Shown: positions 9,356-21,300 of the stretch, in pieces | Layout: the number at the start of each line of letters is the position of its first letter | Position numbering within the stretch: the first letter of the stretch is position 1 | DNA from: Erythrocercus mccallii | Lineage: Eukaryota; Chordata; Aves; Passeriformes; Dicruridae | NCBI GenBank assembly: GCA_013397435.1 | Contig: VZRG01002066.1 | Coordinates: 25,130-89,129 of the forward strand | DNA length: 64,000 bases | Direction of reading: 5' to 3' | Notes under the pieces: generated by a model | The model's database searches: none | What the model was told of the DNA's origin: nothing | Seen by the model: the letters and a program-made list of their open reading frames with translations, nothing else | Made by a program: the position numbers and the translations under genes

Positions 9356-12300
9356 GTGAGCGCCCCGTGCCCGCCCGCGGGGCGCGCTCCCGGGGGACCC
9401 CCGCCGCGGTACTCGCATCCCCCCGTGCCGGCCCTGGGCTGGCCGCCTCGCCACCCCCCGTAACCCCCGCGGGGGGACCGTGCCCTGCGGCAGCCCCCAT
9501 GCGTCTGGGCAGAGCGCTGTCAGCCCAGCCGTCCCCCCGCGGTGGGACGGGGGCGGTGGGAGCGGGGACCCGCGTGTGACCCCCTGGCTGGGCGGAGAAG
9601 GGGAGGGGGCGGCTGCCGCGCTGCCCCGGCTCGCTGCCCTTTGTGGGGGGCTCGGGAGGGATCCCCCCATGAGCTGTGCGGGGGCCGGGGGGCGCTTCAC
9701 CCGTTCCCCCATCACCTTCCGCATCGCGCTGGGCTTTCCTCATTCGGCGTTTAATTCCCCTAAAAACGAGGGTGAGGGCGGGGGTGGGGGTCCCCCGGAG
9801 CGCCGCGGCCCCGGGCGTGCTGACGGTGTGTCCCTGTGTGCTCTCCCCGCAGATCGAGGCGGATTTCCGAGCGAACGGTGAGTGCGGCCCCGGCGCGCCC
9901 CTCGCACAGACATGGCGTCCCAGAGACTAAGTCCCGGCTCCGCGCTCACCGGCCCCATTGTTCCCATCGAGCTGCCAAAAGCGCCCCTTTCCCGCCGGGA
10001 TCGGCCCTCCCCGACCCCCGCCGCCCCGAGTGGGGGCACCGCAGGCCCCCGATCCGAGCGCAGCGGCTCTGCCGGGGTCGCCTTTGGGCCCCGATTCCTC
10101 CCTGGAAAGTCGCCTTGTCGACGGTCGGGACTTAGTCTCTGCGCCATTTTCTTTTTCTCTCTCTCTCTCTGTGGCTTTTCTCTCCTTCTCCTCCTCCCCG
10201 AGCTGCCGCCGAGCCGCCTCTGCAGAGGCACCGGGCCGCCATCCCCGGCACCAGCCCCTTGTAACCGAGGGGAAAGCAAAGTTTTCAGCTAAAAAAAAAA
10301 AATTTAAAATCCCAAGTCGCCTTTTTTTTTTTTTTTTTTTTAAGTCGCAGGCTTCCTCCCCCCCCTGCTCCCCATCTCTNNNNNNNNNNNNNNNNNNNNN
10401 NNNNNNNNNNNNNNNNNNNNNNNNNNNNNNNNNNNNNNNNNNNNNNNNNNNNNNNAACTGAGGCACCGGGCCGCCCTCCCCGGCACCAGCCCTTTGTAAC
10501 CGAGGGGAAAGGAAAGTTTTCAGCTAAAAAAAAAAAATTTAAAATCCCAAGTCGCCTTTTTTTTTTTTTTTTTTTTTAATCGCAGGCTTCCTCCCCCCCC
10601 TGCTCCCCATCTCTGTTCCTTTGAGGGAATCCCTCCCTTTCCCCTAAATGAAAGGTGATTGCAACATGTTGCTCTTTACAAGAAGCTACTGCATCCATTT
10701 TAAGATCAGTCTTATTTTCTTCCTTGCTATTTAAATGATGTGACTTTACCTTGTTAGATGGGTTTTTTAAATTCATATAAAAACCTACTTTAAAAAAACC
10801 CAACAGACCATAGTGCAGACAATTCCAGAAAGGTAGACAGCATCACTTCAGGGACTTTGCAAGCTAACTTCATTTTGTTCAGAAACATTTACAGGAGTCC
10901 TGTAATTTAATATGTATATATGTACACTTATGTATAATTTTTTTGTATATGTTTATATATGAATATATATCTCTTTATATGGATATTTATAGTCCTATAT
11001 ATGTATAGACATACAATATTATCTTTTCTAATTCGCCTGATGACTGCTAACTTTTTCTGGTAATTTATTCATTTTTATAGGAAGCAAGCTAATTGCAAGC
11101 CTTCCCCATTTGATAGGTGTCAAATTGAAGGGCTTAAGTACGGTGAAGGGGAGTTGAGGACATAAAACCGACCTTTGTGTGTGTTACTGTCGCTGTTTGG
11201 GATGTGTTAGTATCTCTGAGCTGTCCCCTGACTGCTGAGGTGGTAGAGGACAAAAAAGGTGGTTGAAAATATCTGCTTGACTTATAGTTACACTAATTTT
11301 TAGAATGCTTTTCTGGATGATGTCCACGTGCCTGGTTGCTTTGTAGGCTACTGCATGTAAATATTTACAGATCTACGCTTGCGAGCACCTTTCTTTCTGT
11401 CAGTTCATTGGAATGTGATTGTGTGTGTGCAGCAGGAGCAGGCAGTATCAGATATGCAGGTTTTGAACTCTTCATTTCCATTCTGAATTTATAGCAGGGC
11501 TCTATGGGTAGTTCCTATCAGGAAAAAAAGGTGGAGTGGATTTCCCAAGAAGTACAGGTGTAACTCTTGAAGCAATTTAAATGCAAGCTTGTATGGGAAT
11601 GCTTGTAGCCTTCTTATGCTGGAAAATACTTGCTTCATCTAAGGATCATCTTTATTTAGGGACAAATATTCCCTGGTAAGCTTTAGTTATTTAGTACTGT
11701 TGTACATAGAGGAAGTGATGTATATTTGACCTTTTAACTCCCATCTTCTAGTGAACCTTTCTGAAGGATTTTTCTTCTCTATTGTGACCATGTGCTGTTT
11801 TATTCTTCTAAGAGTTTTAGTCATATAGCTCTTAAAACTCCTGTGGTTTTTATTTCTACCATGTGTTGAAGGAATTCAATACAGAAATTCAAAGTAAGAC
11901 ACTGTGCCAGTAACTGACACCTTGACGGAAAAACTGAATTCCTGGTAAATGAAGTGCACCCAACAAATCCATACCAGTGGAGGAGGCATCATCACCCTTT
12001 CCCTCCTTTTGTAATTATTTGTGGCAGTCATGTAACATCATTGTCATTGATCGGAGGCCCCTAAACCCCAAAACCCTTTTCAGCACTGGCAGGTACGTGT
12101 AACCCTGTTAGTCTTGCTAAGGGAATAATGCTGACTAGACACTGCACTGTCTGACCTTGTGAGCACCCCTGATCTCCCTGAAAACCTGTCCCCTTTGCTT
12201 GCCCTGAGATTGTTTCCTCTGCACAGGAGCTCTTTGCACTTGTGCGTCGGGAATTGTCACACGCAGATGTGAGAACAGTGATTCTCCTTCAGGCAGAGCA

Positions 12301-15300
12301 CTGAGGCCTGTGCTTATATTTTCTTGTTTTGATCCTATTTAGTGGCAAAGATTAGGAGTGGGTGGTAGGAATCCCAAGTGCTGGTTTTTTCCCCCCCAGA
12401 TATTTAGAATTGGTTTGTACTTTGATTGTTGTCAGGTAGCACTAAACAGTAGAGCCAAACTCTCCTTTTAGGCCTTCTGTACTTCACATTTGGGGGAAGT
12501 TTTTCTGGGGGTTGGTACTGACTCATTTTAAATGTTGAGTGTAGCAGCAGTAAACATTTTGTTAATAAAGAATGTTTTGGGTGACTTTTGGCTAGTGTAT
12601 CGGTAATAAGGCAGCTTAAGCACTTAGAAGCTTCCTGTTGTTATTAATGTTTCTATCTGGGTCAGTGGACACAGTACATCGGGTTGTGGTCACACAAATT
12701 GTTGCAGCTGCAATAGGTTGGGTGGATCTGCCCATTGCAGGTCACCACGGCGCAGCCCGGTTGTAGCTGGGAGCCTGGATCTGGTTACACACCCGTTTCA
12801 TTGATAGCAGGGTAGTGTTGGGTATGAGAGGGGGTGCCAGCAGTAAATAGGTGTTCCTGGCTATTTCTTGTCATTAAATAGCCAGATCGCTCTAAGCAAG
12901 AGTGTCCTGGGCAAATTCCAACTTGAGTAATTGCATTCCATTTCAATATCCAGGTTTTCCCTCCTGTTTGGCCGTAGTGGGTATTTTTTTTCACCTTAGC
13001 TGTATTTTTAGTATCCGTACGCATTGCAAAGAATTTTCCATGGTCAGTCCTAGCAGTGCCTGTTTGCAGACCATGCTGAGAGCAGTATTGTGCTAAAACA
13101 GCCAGCCTTTTCTGCAAGTAACATCCTTGCAGTCTTCAGCATTCAGAAGGGAAATGGAGTCCAAAACTGTTTTTTTCCAGCTACAGTTTGGATGCTGAAA
13201 ATGTCCCCACCTCCACAGACTTGGATTCTATTGAGTTTTGCCTTTAAGAGCTTTGTTACTCAGGTTGGATGTAACAACCTCTTATTACTGAGGACAATGT
13301 TGAGACTAAAAGCAATTTATCTTGACTTTCAGCTCTCCCATTGTGTTTGCAGAGTGTAGTAGATAAAAATTACTTTTGTTTGCAAAATAATCAAATTGCA
13401 TTCCAAAACTACTAAATTCCACTAACTGCTCTTAGTGCCTTGGCTGCTCAGCAGCCTGTGATCAGAACTAGTTGTAAAATCCAGAACTGCTCAGTGTGTG
13501 GAGACCGAGGACATCACCCCAAGCAGTGCTTTTTGTGCCCAGTTGATTTGGCCAGTAACGTTAAGATGCAATTTTGGGTCAAGTATCACTGGAGTAACCA
13601 TTACAGTGCATTAACAGGAGTCAAGTGTGAATTTGTCCAGCGTCACAGAGGTGGCTTCTGGAATTCAAACATATTTGAAGGAGGAGCTTGCTTTAACAGT
13701 GAGTATTTTTGAGAGGAAAAAACCCAAAGCCCTTACTGCTGCAGCGTCTTATCAGGAACTGGCAGGTTTTTATGTTGGCCCAAGTGCTCATGGGGCATCT
13801 GTGTATTTATCAGGCTGGCAACATGAAGGAATGAGCAAGAGGGAAATTCAAATTAAATAACAGGAGTGCTGAACCAAATGTCTTACAAGTTAAGGAATTT
13901 CAGCACGTTTTGTGTTTTGCATTAAATTCATGTTTCATGTATGACAGAGCTGTGCAATAAGAGGTGTGGGTGATTTAAATGCTAACAAACTGTAGAGCAA
14001 CATAGCAGAGATCTTCAGGATTTCTTAGTGGTTGTGAAACAGTCTGTTGGAGACCAGATTTGTGCTTCCTTGCTGCTGCCTTTGCTGGCGCCTTCTGGAT
14101 GGGTGAGAGTTTTTTGAAGGAGAGCAGGGCCACTTCTGGCATAGGGCTTGTGTGTACCTTAGCACTGCTGTTAGAGCCGCTGTGCTAAACAAACTGCACG
14201 GATTTAGGAAGCGTGAAGGCACTGCCTGTGCTCTGTGTGTGTGTGACATGTCAGGGAGAAACTGTCTTTTAAGTTCCCTGGGAACATGTCTCACAAATGC
14301 TTTAAATGTCAAACGTTTGGCAAGGGATCCAAAGTACAAAAGGTAGTTAATGGTATTTAGGTGCAGATTGATATCTCTGCTGAAAGTTTCCTTTGCCTTT
14401 TCTGTGATACATGGAGATGTAGCTTGTTCCAGAAGAATGTAGCTTGTTCCTTCCTTGCATGGCTCCCTGCCTTTGCTCCAAACTGCAGTGCTGGTGGTGA
14501 GCCTGCATTGTGGGAAGTGCTGCCCACAGCCTCAGAACAATACTTGGGTAGTTTTAAGTCTGCAACCACTTAGCTGGTTTTTTTTTTTTACTTTAGAAGT
14601 ATTTTACATAAGACGTCAATCTCTGCAAAATTTCTTAATTTTGTTTTTGCATTGATTTTCAATATGTTCACAACAATCTCTCGAAGGGTTTGCTAGGATA
14701 TGACAGCATAGCTTCCGTATGGGAATCTTCAGATTGTGATAGGTGAGAGTACTCTGAAGTAAATTTATCATTCATGACACTTCTCAGAAATGTAAATAAA
14801 CATATTGTTGGTAAGCTGCTCTTCACTATCATGTGCTACATAAGTTGCATCTATTTTCCCCAGCAGAAGCCTCAGAAGGGCTTTGCTAAAGACCTTGAGG
14901 TCTGTTGTGTTAATTGTTCTGACACATTCAGCATTTAGGTTAAAACTAAATGGGTGTCTGGTGGGAGTGGGGAGTTGAGTGCGTTTCTGGGAGCTGCAGC
15001 CAACTTGTGTTTTTGTTAAAACTCAGCAGAATTACTTAAATGTGCTGGAAGATGTGTTTCGGGGGTTAATGGCCTGTGTGTTTCTTCCTCCTAGCAGGTT
15101 TTCTTAAGATGTTTTTCCTTTTTCTCCAGTGTTAAGCACTTTCTGTTATTAATGTGTTCTCAGGGCTTCTTTGTTTACGTTGTAAAACATGAAAAATTTT
15201 GAACCAGGAGACCTGAGTAAAAGTGTGCATTTTTTACATGGCTTCATGTAAATTAGACACACAGCTCATAAATGTGATCAAGCACAAATCAGATTTAATC

Positions 15301-18300
15301 TCATTTACAACTGTGACTTCAGATATTCGTTAGATAGTTCATTGAATTCCAACCTCCTGAGTTGCACTGTCAGCAGAAACTGCAATAATATGTAATTATA
15401 GCAAGTACTTAACATCTCATTGACTCAAATTCCTCTGTTAATGATTTCACTGGATTCCTGTTAAAGTAATACCTGCTGAAATAGCACAAGCCACTGCCCT
15501 GTTAAAGGGAGGCTCCAGGTCAGATTTTTACTGGTGCTGTAAATTGCTGTAAGTTGTTGTAAATTGTAAATTTAGTTTTCCTAAAATCAGTAGAGCACTG
15601 ACAGTGTATCTGCTTTTTTGTTACTGGACTGCAGGGATGGGCTTTAATATCACAGTGGCTATTTAAGAGAAACGTAGTTTAACCTAGGAAATCATTGCAG
15701 ATTTTTTTTTCCTGTGGTTTTTCAAGATGAGACAGTTTCTCTTTCAGGTCTGCTTGGGCTGGTTGTACTGATATAGTTTCTCATATCCTTGTAGGACATG
15801 TAGTCATTCACAAATATTTATTTGCTTATTAAATTTCATTGGTTTTGTGGCTTCCAATTTTATAGATACTGCTCCCCATTTTATAGAAAACCTCACACTC
15901 CAAAACGTGGGAGCAAAATCTATTTAGTGTTATGTATTCTGCTTCTGCCTGGGTTTTTGAAGGTCTGTCTTAGCTTTCCAAATCCGAGAGAAGATATTTG
16001 ATGTAGAAATCAGTGTTTATCACCTTGCTGTCCTGGGCTTGTCCCTTTTGACAGAGCATATGACACATCTGCCTGTACCTTCTCCCTGCGGGACTCTCTG
16101 TTCTGAGCTGCTCAGCACAGTCAGTGTTTAAATGTGGATCATCTTTAGATTTCAGAGTGGTTCCTCCTGGTAAGGGAACAGGCAAAGGGTATGGGCTTGC
16201 TATGGTTTCAGCAGGGAGTTTGTTGCTGTTCTGCTCTTCTGAAAAAAAAAAAAAAAAAGTAGAAAATAAATTTAAAACCCAGTTCGTATCTGCAGTAGGA
16301 TTACTCCTCTTAAACAGTGTTCCCTGTTACTGCTGTCCTTACTCTGCCAGTAGCTGCCAGCTCCAGGGAGTTACTCTGTGTGCTTAGGTGGCTTCCACTG
16401 TCCATCCCTGGTTGAACACTGGGATTACTACAGCGTGGAAGTGCTGTTGCAGGCAGAGCAGAGAGAGCCTTTTCTGCTGCAGGCTCCTGCTATTTCCTAG
16501 CTCAGCCGAACACGTTGTAGTAGTGGTTTCGCGGTGTGTATGAGACTACAGTATTTTTAGCACAGCGTTTGTTCAAAATGTCCTGGCTGACATAAATGCT
16601 AAATAGTTCCAGTAGATTTAATGAGGTTTATAGTTGGAAATATTTTCATCTTGAATGCTTGCCTTTTAAACTAATGATCTTAGTCAATTGATCTTAGTCA
16701 ATCTTGTGGTGTCACAGCAAGAGTTAGGACATTTGAAAAGTGATGTGAAAAGAAAGGATGTAGTTAATTTTGGATTCTTGTGACCTGCATGGTATAAGGA
16801 GGATTAAAAAATTTGGTTTGGCTTCAGAAATATGAGCATACCTGTATGTTTTCAAGTGGAAATTTGGTTTCTAAATTTGACTTCTGTAGCTGCTCAGCTG
16901 ATGAACAAGTTCCAGAGTTGACAATGAAAGTGGAGAATATGGAGCAGTAGTCAGTCTTCCTGAAATTTGTTCTTTTGTAACATGTACTTAGCATCAGTGG
17001 TTCTCAGACTTCTTTAAGATAAAATTAGGATTTTTTTTGAATTCCTGTCTGTGTCAGCAGGAGCGGTGGTAAGAAATGTAGTTTTGTGCCAGTCCTTGCA
17101 ACAAACAATAATCTGGGAGATCCTCCAACACAACTGGTGGAGATGAGACTCGATGATTTTGGAGACGTGGGAGACCTTGGCAATTAGTTCTCTATTAATA
17201 CTAATGATAGAGATGGAGTTCTGTAATGAGGGAAAATGAGCAGGAGAGGGACAGCGGTTCAAGTAAGAATTGCCTCAAATTTTCTAGTGTTGTCACAGAG
17301 TTCTGGTGATGTTTTCTATCATCTCAAGGCCTGTTTCTCTGCTAGAATAAAATACTCTACTGCTGCTTCACCCTGGGGAAGTTCCCTTTGTTCATGGCTG
17401 TTGCTTGAATCTCAACAGCTTCTCTCGAAGGTGGTTGCAGCAGTAGTTCAGTTTGGAAGAATGACTTGCACTGACAGCTGCTCTGTGTTTGGGATCTGCT
17501 CATTCCCAACATGAAGGAGTCCCAAGGACAGGCAGCAGGGAGCATGCCTTACTCCTGTCTTGGGAGGTTTTGGAGGCGGGGGCTGGAAAATGTCTGAAAT
17601 GCTTATCTTGATGGGATGGGGGCAGTGCAGGCTCACTGGAGGCACAGCAGGAAAGTTAGTGTAGGTGCTTGTCACTCAGCCTCAGCAGACAGTGTCTCCT
17701 CAAGAAAAACACCCTGCATCTCCACCTGGAGTACTTAAATCCCTTTCTATGTTTGAAGGTGTTGACTTCTGAAATTGGGATGAAGGCAAGGTAAAGAGGG
17801 ACAGCATCAGACCATTAGGAAATGGTTTTAATTGGAGGCTCCTGTCAGTCTCAAAGAGACAAAAGTTGCTTCCCACAGAGCTTCCGATCGGTAGATGTTT
17901 TTGGATTCCTTATCAATATTTTTGACGTGAGTGTATTTGTTCATGTTCACAAGCTTGCCATATGCTTTGTGCAGTTGTGAGCTGTGTGGGTGTCCCTGTA
18001 TGTATTTTTATCTTATACCTTCGTCAGAGAAGGAGCTTTTTAGGGAATGTTAGCAAGACAATGGCTTCCTTCTCTATCAGTATTGCAGAATTCTGAGCCT
18101 CTTGGTGCCCACCAAAAGATGGAGATTTTCCTTCATAATTCTGCCCAGTGTAGACATGTTACAGACAGATGGACATTCATGGAATTCAGCTTTGCAGCAG
18201 TGTAATTCTGCAGCTGCCTGTATCTTTCCATCGCTGGAGAGAGATTGATTTCTGCCTCAGGAAAGCTTGGAGTGTACTTATAGCTTCACTAAAATATTTT

Positions 18301-21300
18301 GATCAGTCTGTGTAACTCATCTTTGACTGCGTCCATTAAACACACGTTCCACGGTGGGACTCTGCTTGTGTCCTGGTTTTGGGTGGGATAGAGTTAATTT
18401 TTTTTGTAGTAGCTGGTACAGTGCTGTGCTTTTGGAGTTAGTATGAGAATAATGTTGATAACACACTGATGTTTTAGTTGTTTGGACAACTAGTTAAGTG
18501 CCTGCTTGGTCTCATCAGCTGCAGTGTACAGCTGACAGTCTCTTTCACACACACAGCATTCAGCACATAGTGCAGCTTTATTTGGGGGAGAAATACTCTT
18601 ACATTCTCAATGAATGCATAGTTCTGGTTCTTCAAGATGTCCATTTTTCTTCCATAATGCTATTTTTCAATGATTTTCTAAAAATAAGACCCTGGTGGCT
18701 TTTATTCCTTATTGCTCATTTTGTAATCCCAGTCATTGATTTACATAGTGTTACTAATTTTTGCAGCAAGCGTCCAGGACCTCAGTAGCTGAGTATTTTG
18801 CTGTGTTTAAGAACAAATTATAAGAAGAAATGAAATATGAGATCTGGTCTTGAACATGCAAAAACTGCATACAGCTTTTCTGTCTGAAACCCACTGTTTG
18901 GCTGGCCTGAAATAAGTTTTACCAAATGCTTTGGAATTTCAAGTGTTGTTCACTGTACTACTCAGTATATGCAGCAGGAATTTGAAAGTTGTCTTGTTTC
19001 TATTCAAATGGTGCAGCTAGATGTGTGGCAGTGTCTAAAGGGAATAACTTTAAGAATTTTTAAGAATAATTTTTTAGACGTTGGCCAGAGACATGGCTTG
19101 ATAGTTAAAAAGTCAAGAAAATAATTCCTAGGGATGGAGCAATCCCCAAGTGCAGATAGCTTTTTAATTTTTTCCTGGCATTTGTCACATACTCTGCTCT
19201 GTTGCCTAACACAGCTTCTGACATAGGAGATCATGAACTTAGAGTGTTATCCAGAACATTTTTTCTTTCATTTGTCACTTCTGTACACATTTTCAGTTGA
19301 ACATTGCAGCAGCTTTTCCTGTGTATGTAACATGGAATAGATGACCTGTACTTTAGGGCCAGGGCAATGTACTTTAGTTGAACTTTTTATTGATGGCAAT
19401 ATTTTACTACTCAAAGCTTATCCTGGTATTTGAACAAGGGCCAGACTTGTCTAAACAGCTGCTCCTCTTCTTCCGAGGTTGCACTTCCTTGTTTTGCAGA
19501 GGTGGCTTATAAAGACCTTTTAGGAGAGAAGACGCTTCAGTGTTTTTTCCCCCTTTGAACTATAGTGTCTATTGCAGATTTTTTAGGAGCTGGAGGTAGA
19601 GTTAAGAAACGTGGTGATCTTCTAACTAAAAGGCAAAGATTTCTGGAGTTAGGGTTTAAGCAAACTTGGGGTTTTTGTGGTCTATAAGCAGAGTTTTAGG
19701 ACGAGAAAAGTAGAGGCAGTGGCAGGAGACACACCCTGTTACATACAGTCTCTTTGGAGACCTGATAACCAGGTGGGGAGGCTGTCTTCCTTCATCTGCT
19801 CTGCAGCAGGTGCAAGCGGATGGAGTTTGTGCTGTCCTTAGGGAGATTAGTAGCTGGTAAGTTGGCAATTCTTATTGCAGCTTCTGGTTTGGTGCAGTGC
19901 TGCCTTGCCAGCTTTCAGCTTGTCTGGAGTGCTTGGTGCTCTGCTCAGGACATGAGGGTGAAGGGTTCAGTGTGGAGAGAGACTCTTTTGAAGCTGAAGG
20001 CAGGAAGCACCGGGGAGGGACATTGTGTTACTCATGGATGCTATGTCTGGGTTTAAGGTCCTTTGTGCTGTACATTGTTATCTTGTCCTAAGGCCATATT
20101 GTTTAAAAAGGCAACACAATGAGGAAGGAGGGAATACTATGCTCTTCTCAGAGCTGGAGTAACCAGAACATAGTGGGAGAGATTTTTTTCCAGCACCGAA
20201 ATAGATGTAAAGCTGTCTGTCTAGGACTGAGATTCGGTTCCATCTTGGACATTTGGTTCTGACTTTTAATTCCTTCTCTGGCTTAAGACTGAGGTGCTTA
20301 TCAAAGGGCAGCACAAAGAAAAAAAACCAGTTTCTGCAGTTTTAGCATATTGGTATATGCAAATCTCAGGAGCTAAGGTGGGCATTTTCTTCTGTGGTAC
20401 TATATTATTTTATGAATACTTATGATACAATGCAAATTAGAAATGCTGTGTGGAGGGTTCTGCAGTTAGTGAAATCACTGGATTTGCAATAGGGAGACTG
20501 TGCCTTCCTGGTTCGTCAGTCTCTTGCACCATACAGGCAACCTTGCTATGAGTGTCTCCTAACTGGGCCTGGAGCAATAGGAAGAGCAAATGATGTCTTC
20601 TCCCAGTTTGTAAATGCTGGTGAGTGTGTGAGTAAGATCAGTTTTTGGAAAGATAAAATAGCTGGGATGGGCAGGTACTGGTTTAAACTTGCCTTAGGAA
20701 GGCACCTTACAAGTTAGACGAGCACTCTCCAGTTTAACCCAGCCTTTTGGGAAACTAGAGTTCTTTGGGAAATCCATGTGAAGGGGATGATTCATTGCAA
20801 CACAAGCAGCATGTACAAAATGGAGGGATGGAGTAGAGCTAGTGACGTACTCTGAGGTTTGTTCTCTGGAGTTAATGGCCACCAGATGGGGAATAAAAGG
20901 CTGCCTGCTTTTCTTTTGAGGACCAGGAATGTCATTGAGGCTGTTAAAATGTGCTGTATCTGTGGTAATGCTGCTTGTGCACAGCAAACCCTTTGATGTG
21001 TGGATCAGAGTTAGTTTTCATTACTGGTGTTTCCCCCAACACTTGGGTTTTAACATGGGTTTTGGCTGAAGATGAGATTCTTGCAGTGTGGTTTACAGTG
21101 CACCTCAGGGATACAGAGCAAAAGTCTTTGAGTGCTTTCTGCAGTAGAAAAACCAAGGTGCAAGGTTGTGTTCCCATGCACAGTGTAAATGGCCAGACAC
21201 CCAGGGGCAGTAGGTTCATGTGGACAGAAATGCAGTGCAAGATGAGTGAGATGAACTGATAACAACAGTGACCTTGCTTAACTTCTGCAGTGTTGCCCAA

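Larger units (their letters stand above)
8450..10290. promoter_or_regulatory. TOP1: CpG island over the TOP1 promoter and first two exons
   Basis: CpG dinucleotides and GC-rich boxes become dense from about 8.45 kb and stay dense past exon 2. Sequence then drops abruptly to AT-rich intron after the assembly gap. The island contains several GC boxes, an NRF1-like palindrome, an inverted CCAAT box, octamer motifs and a TATA-like element. A CpG-island promoter fits TOP1, a broadly expressed gene. Limits are approximate because no CpG statistics were computed. Confidence 0.88.

Noticed and set aside
8597..9743. Long open frames on both strands across the CpG island
   Set aside because: Low stop-codon density is expected in GC-rich sequence. 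The frames are rich in Arg, Pro, Gly and Ala, overlap each other and the real exon 1, and match no domain.
13440..13712. 90-residue open frame in intron 2 with a CxxC…HxxxxC arrangement resembling a zinc knuckle
   Set aside because: It stands alone, has no recognisable family beyond a few Cys and His residues, lies within a spliced intron, and is no longer than chance frames elsewhere in the window.
14412..14451. atgtagcttgttcc repeated twice about 24 bases apart
   Set aside because: A short imperfect repeat within intron 2 with no structure beyond two copies.
16675..16702. Two adjacent copies of tgatcttagtcaat
   Set aside because: A 14-base tandem duplication in an intron is ordinary replication slippage with no other signal.
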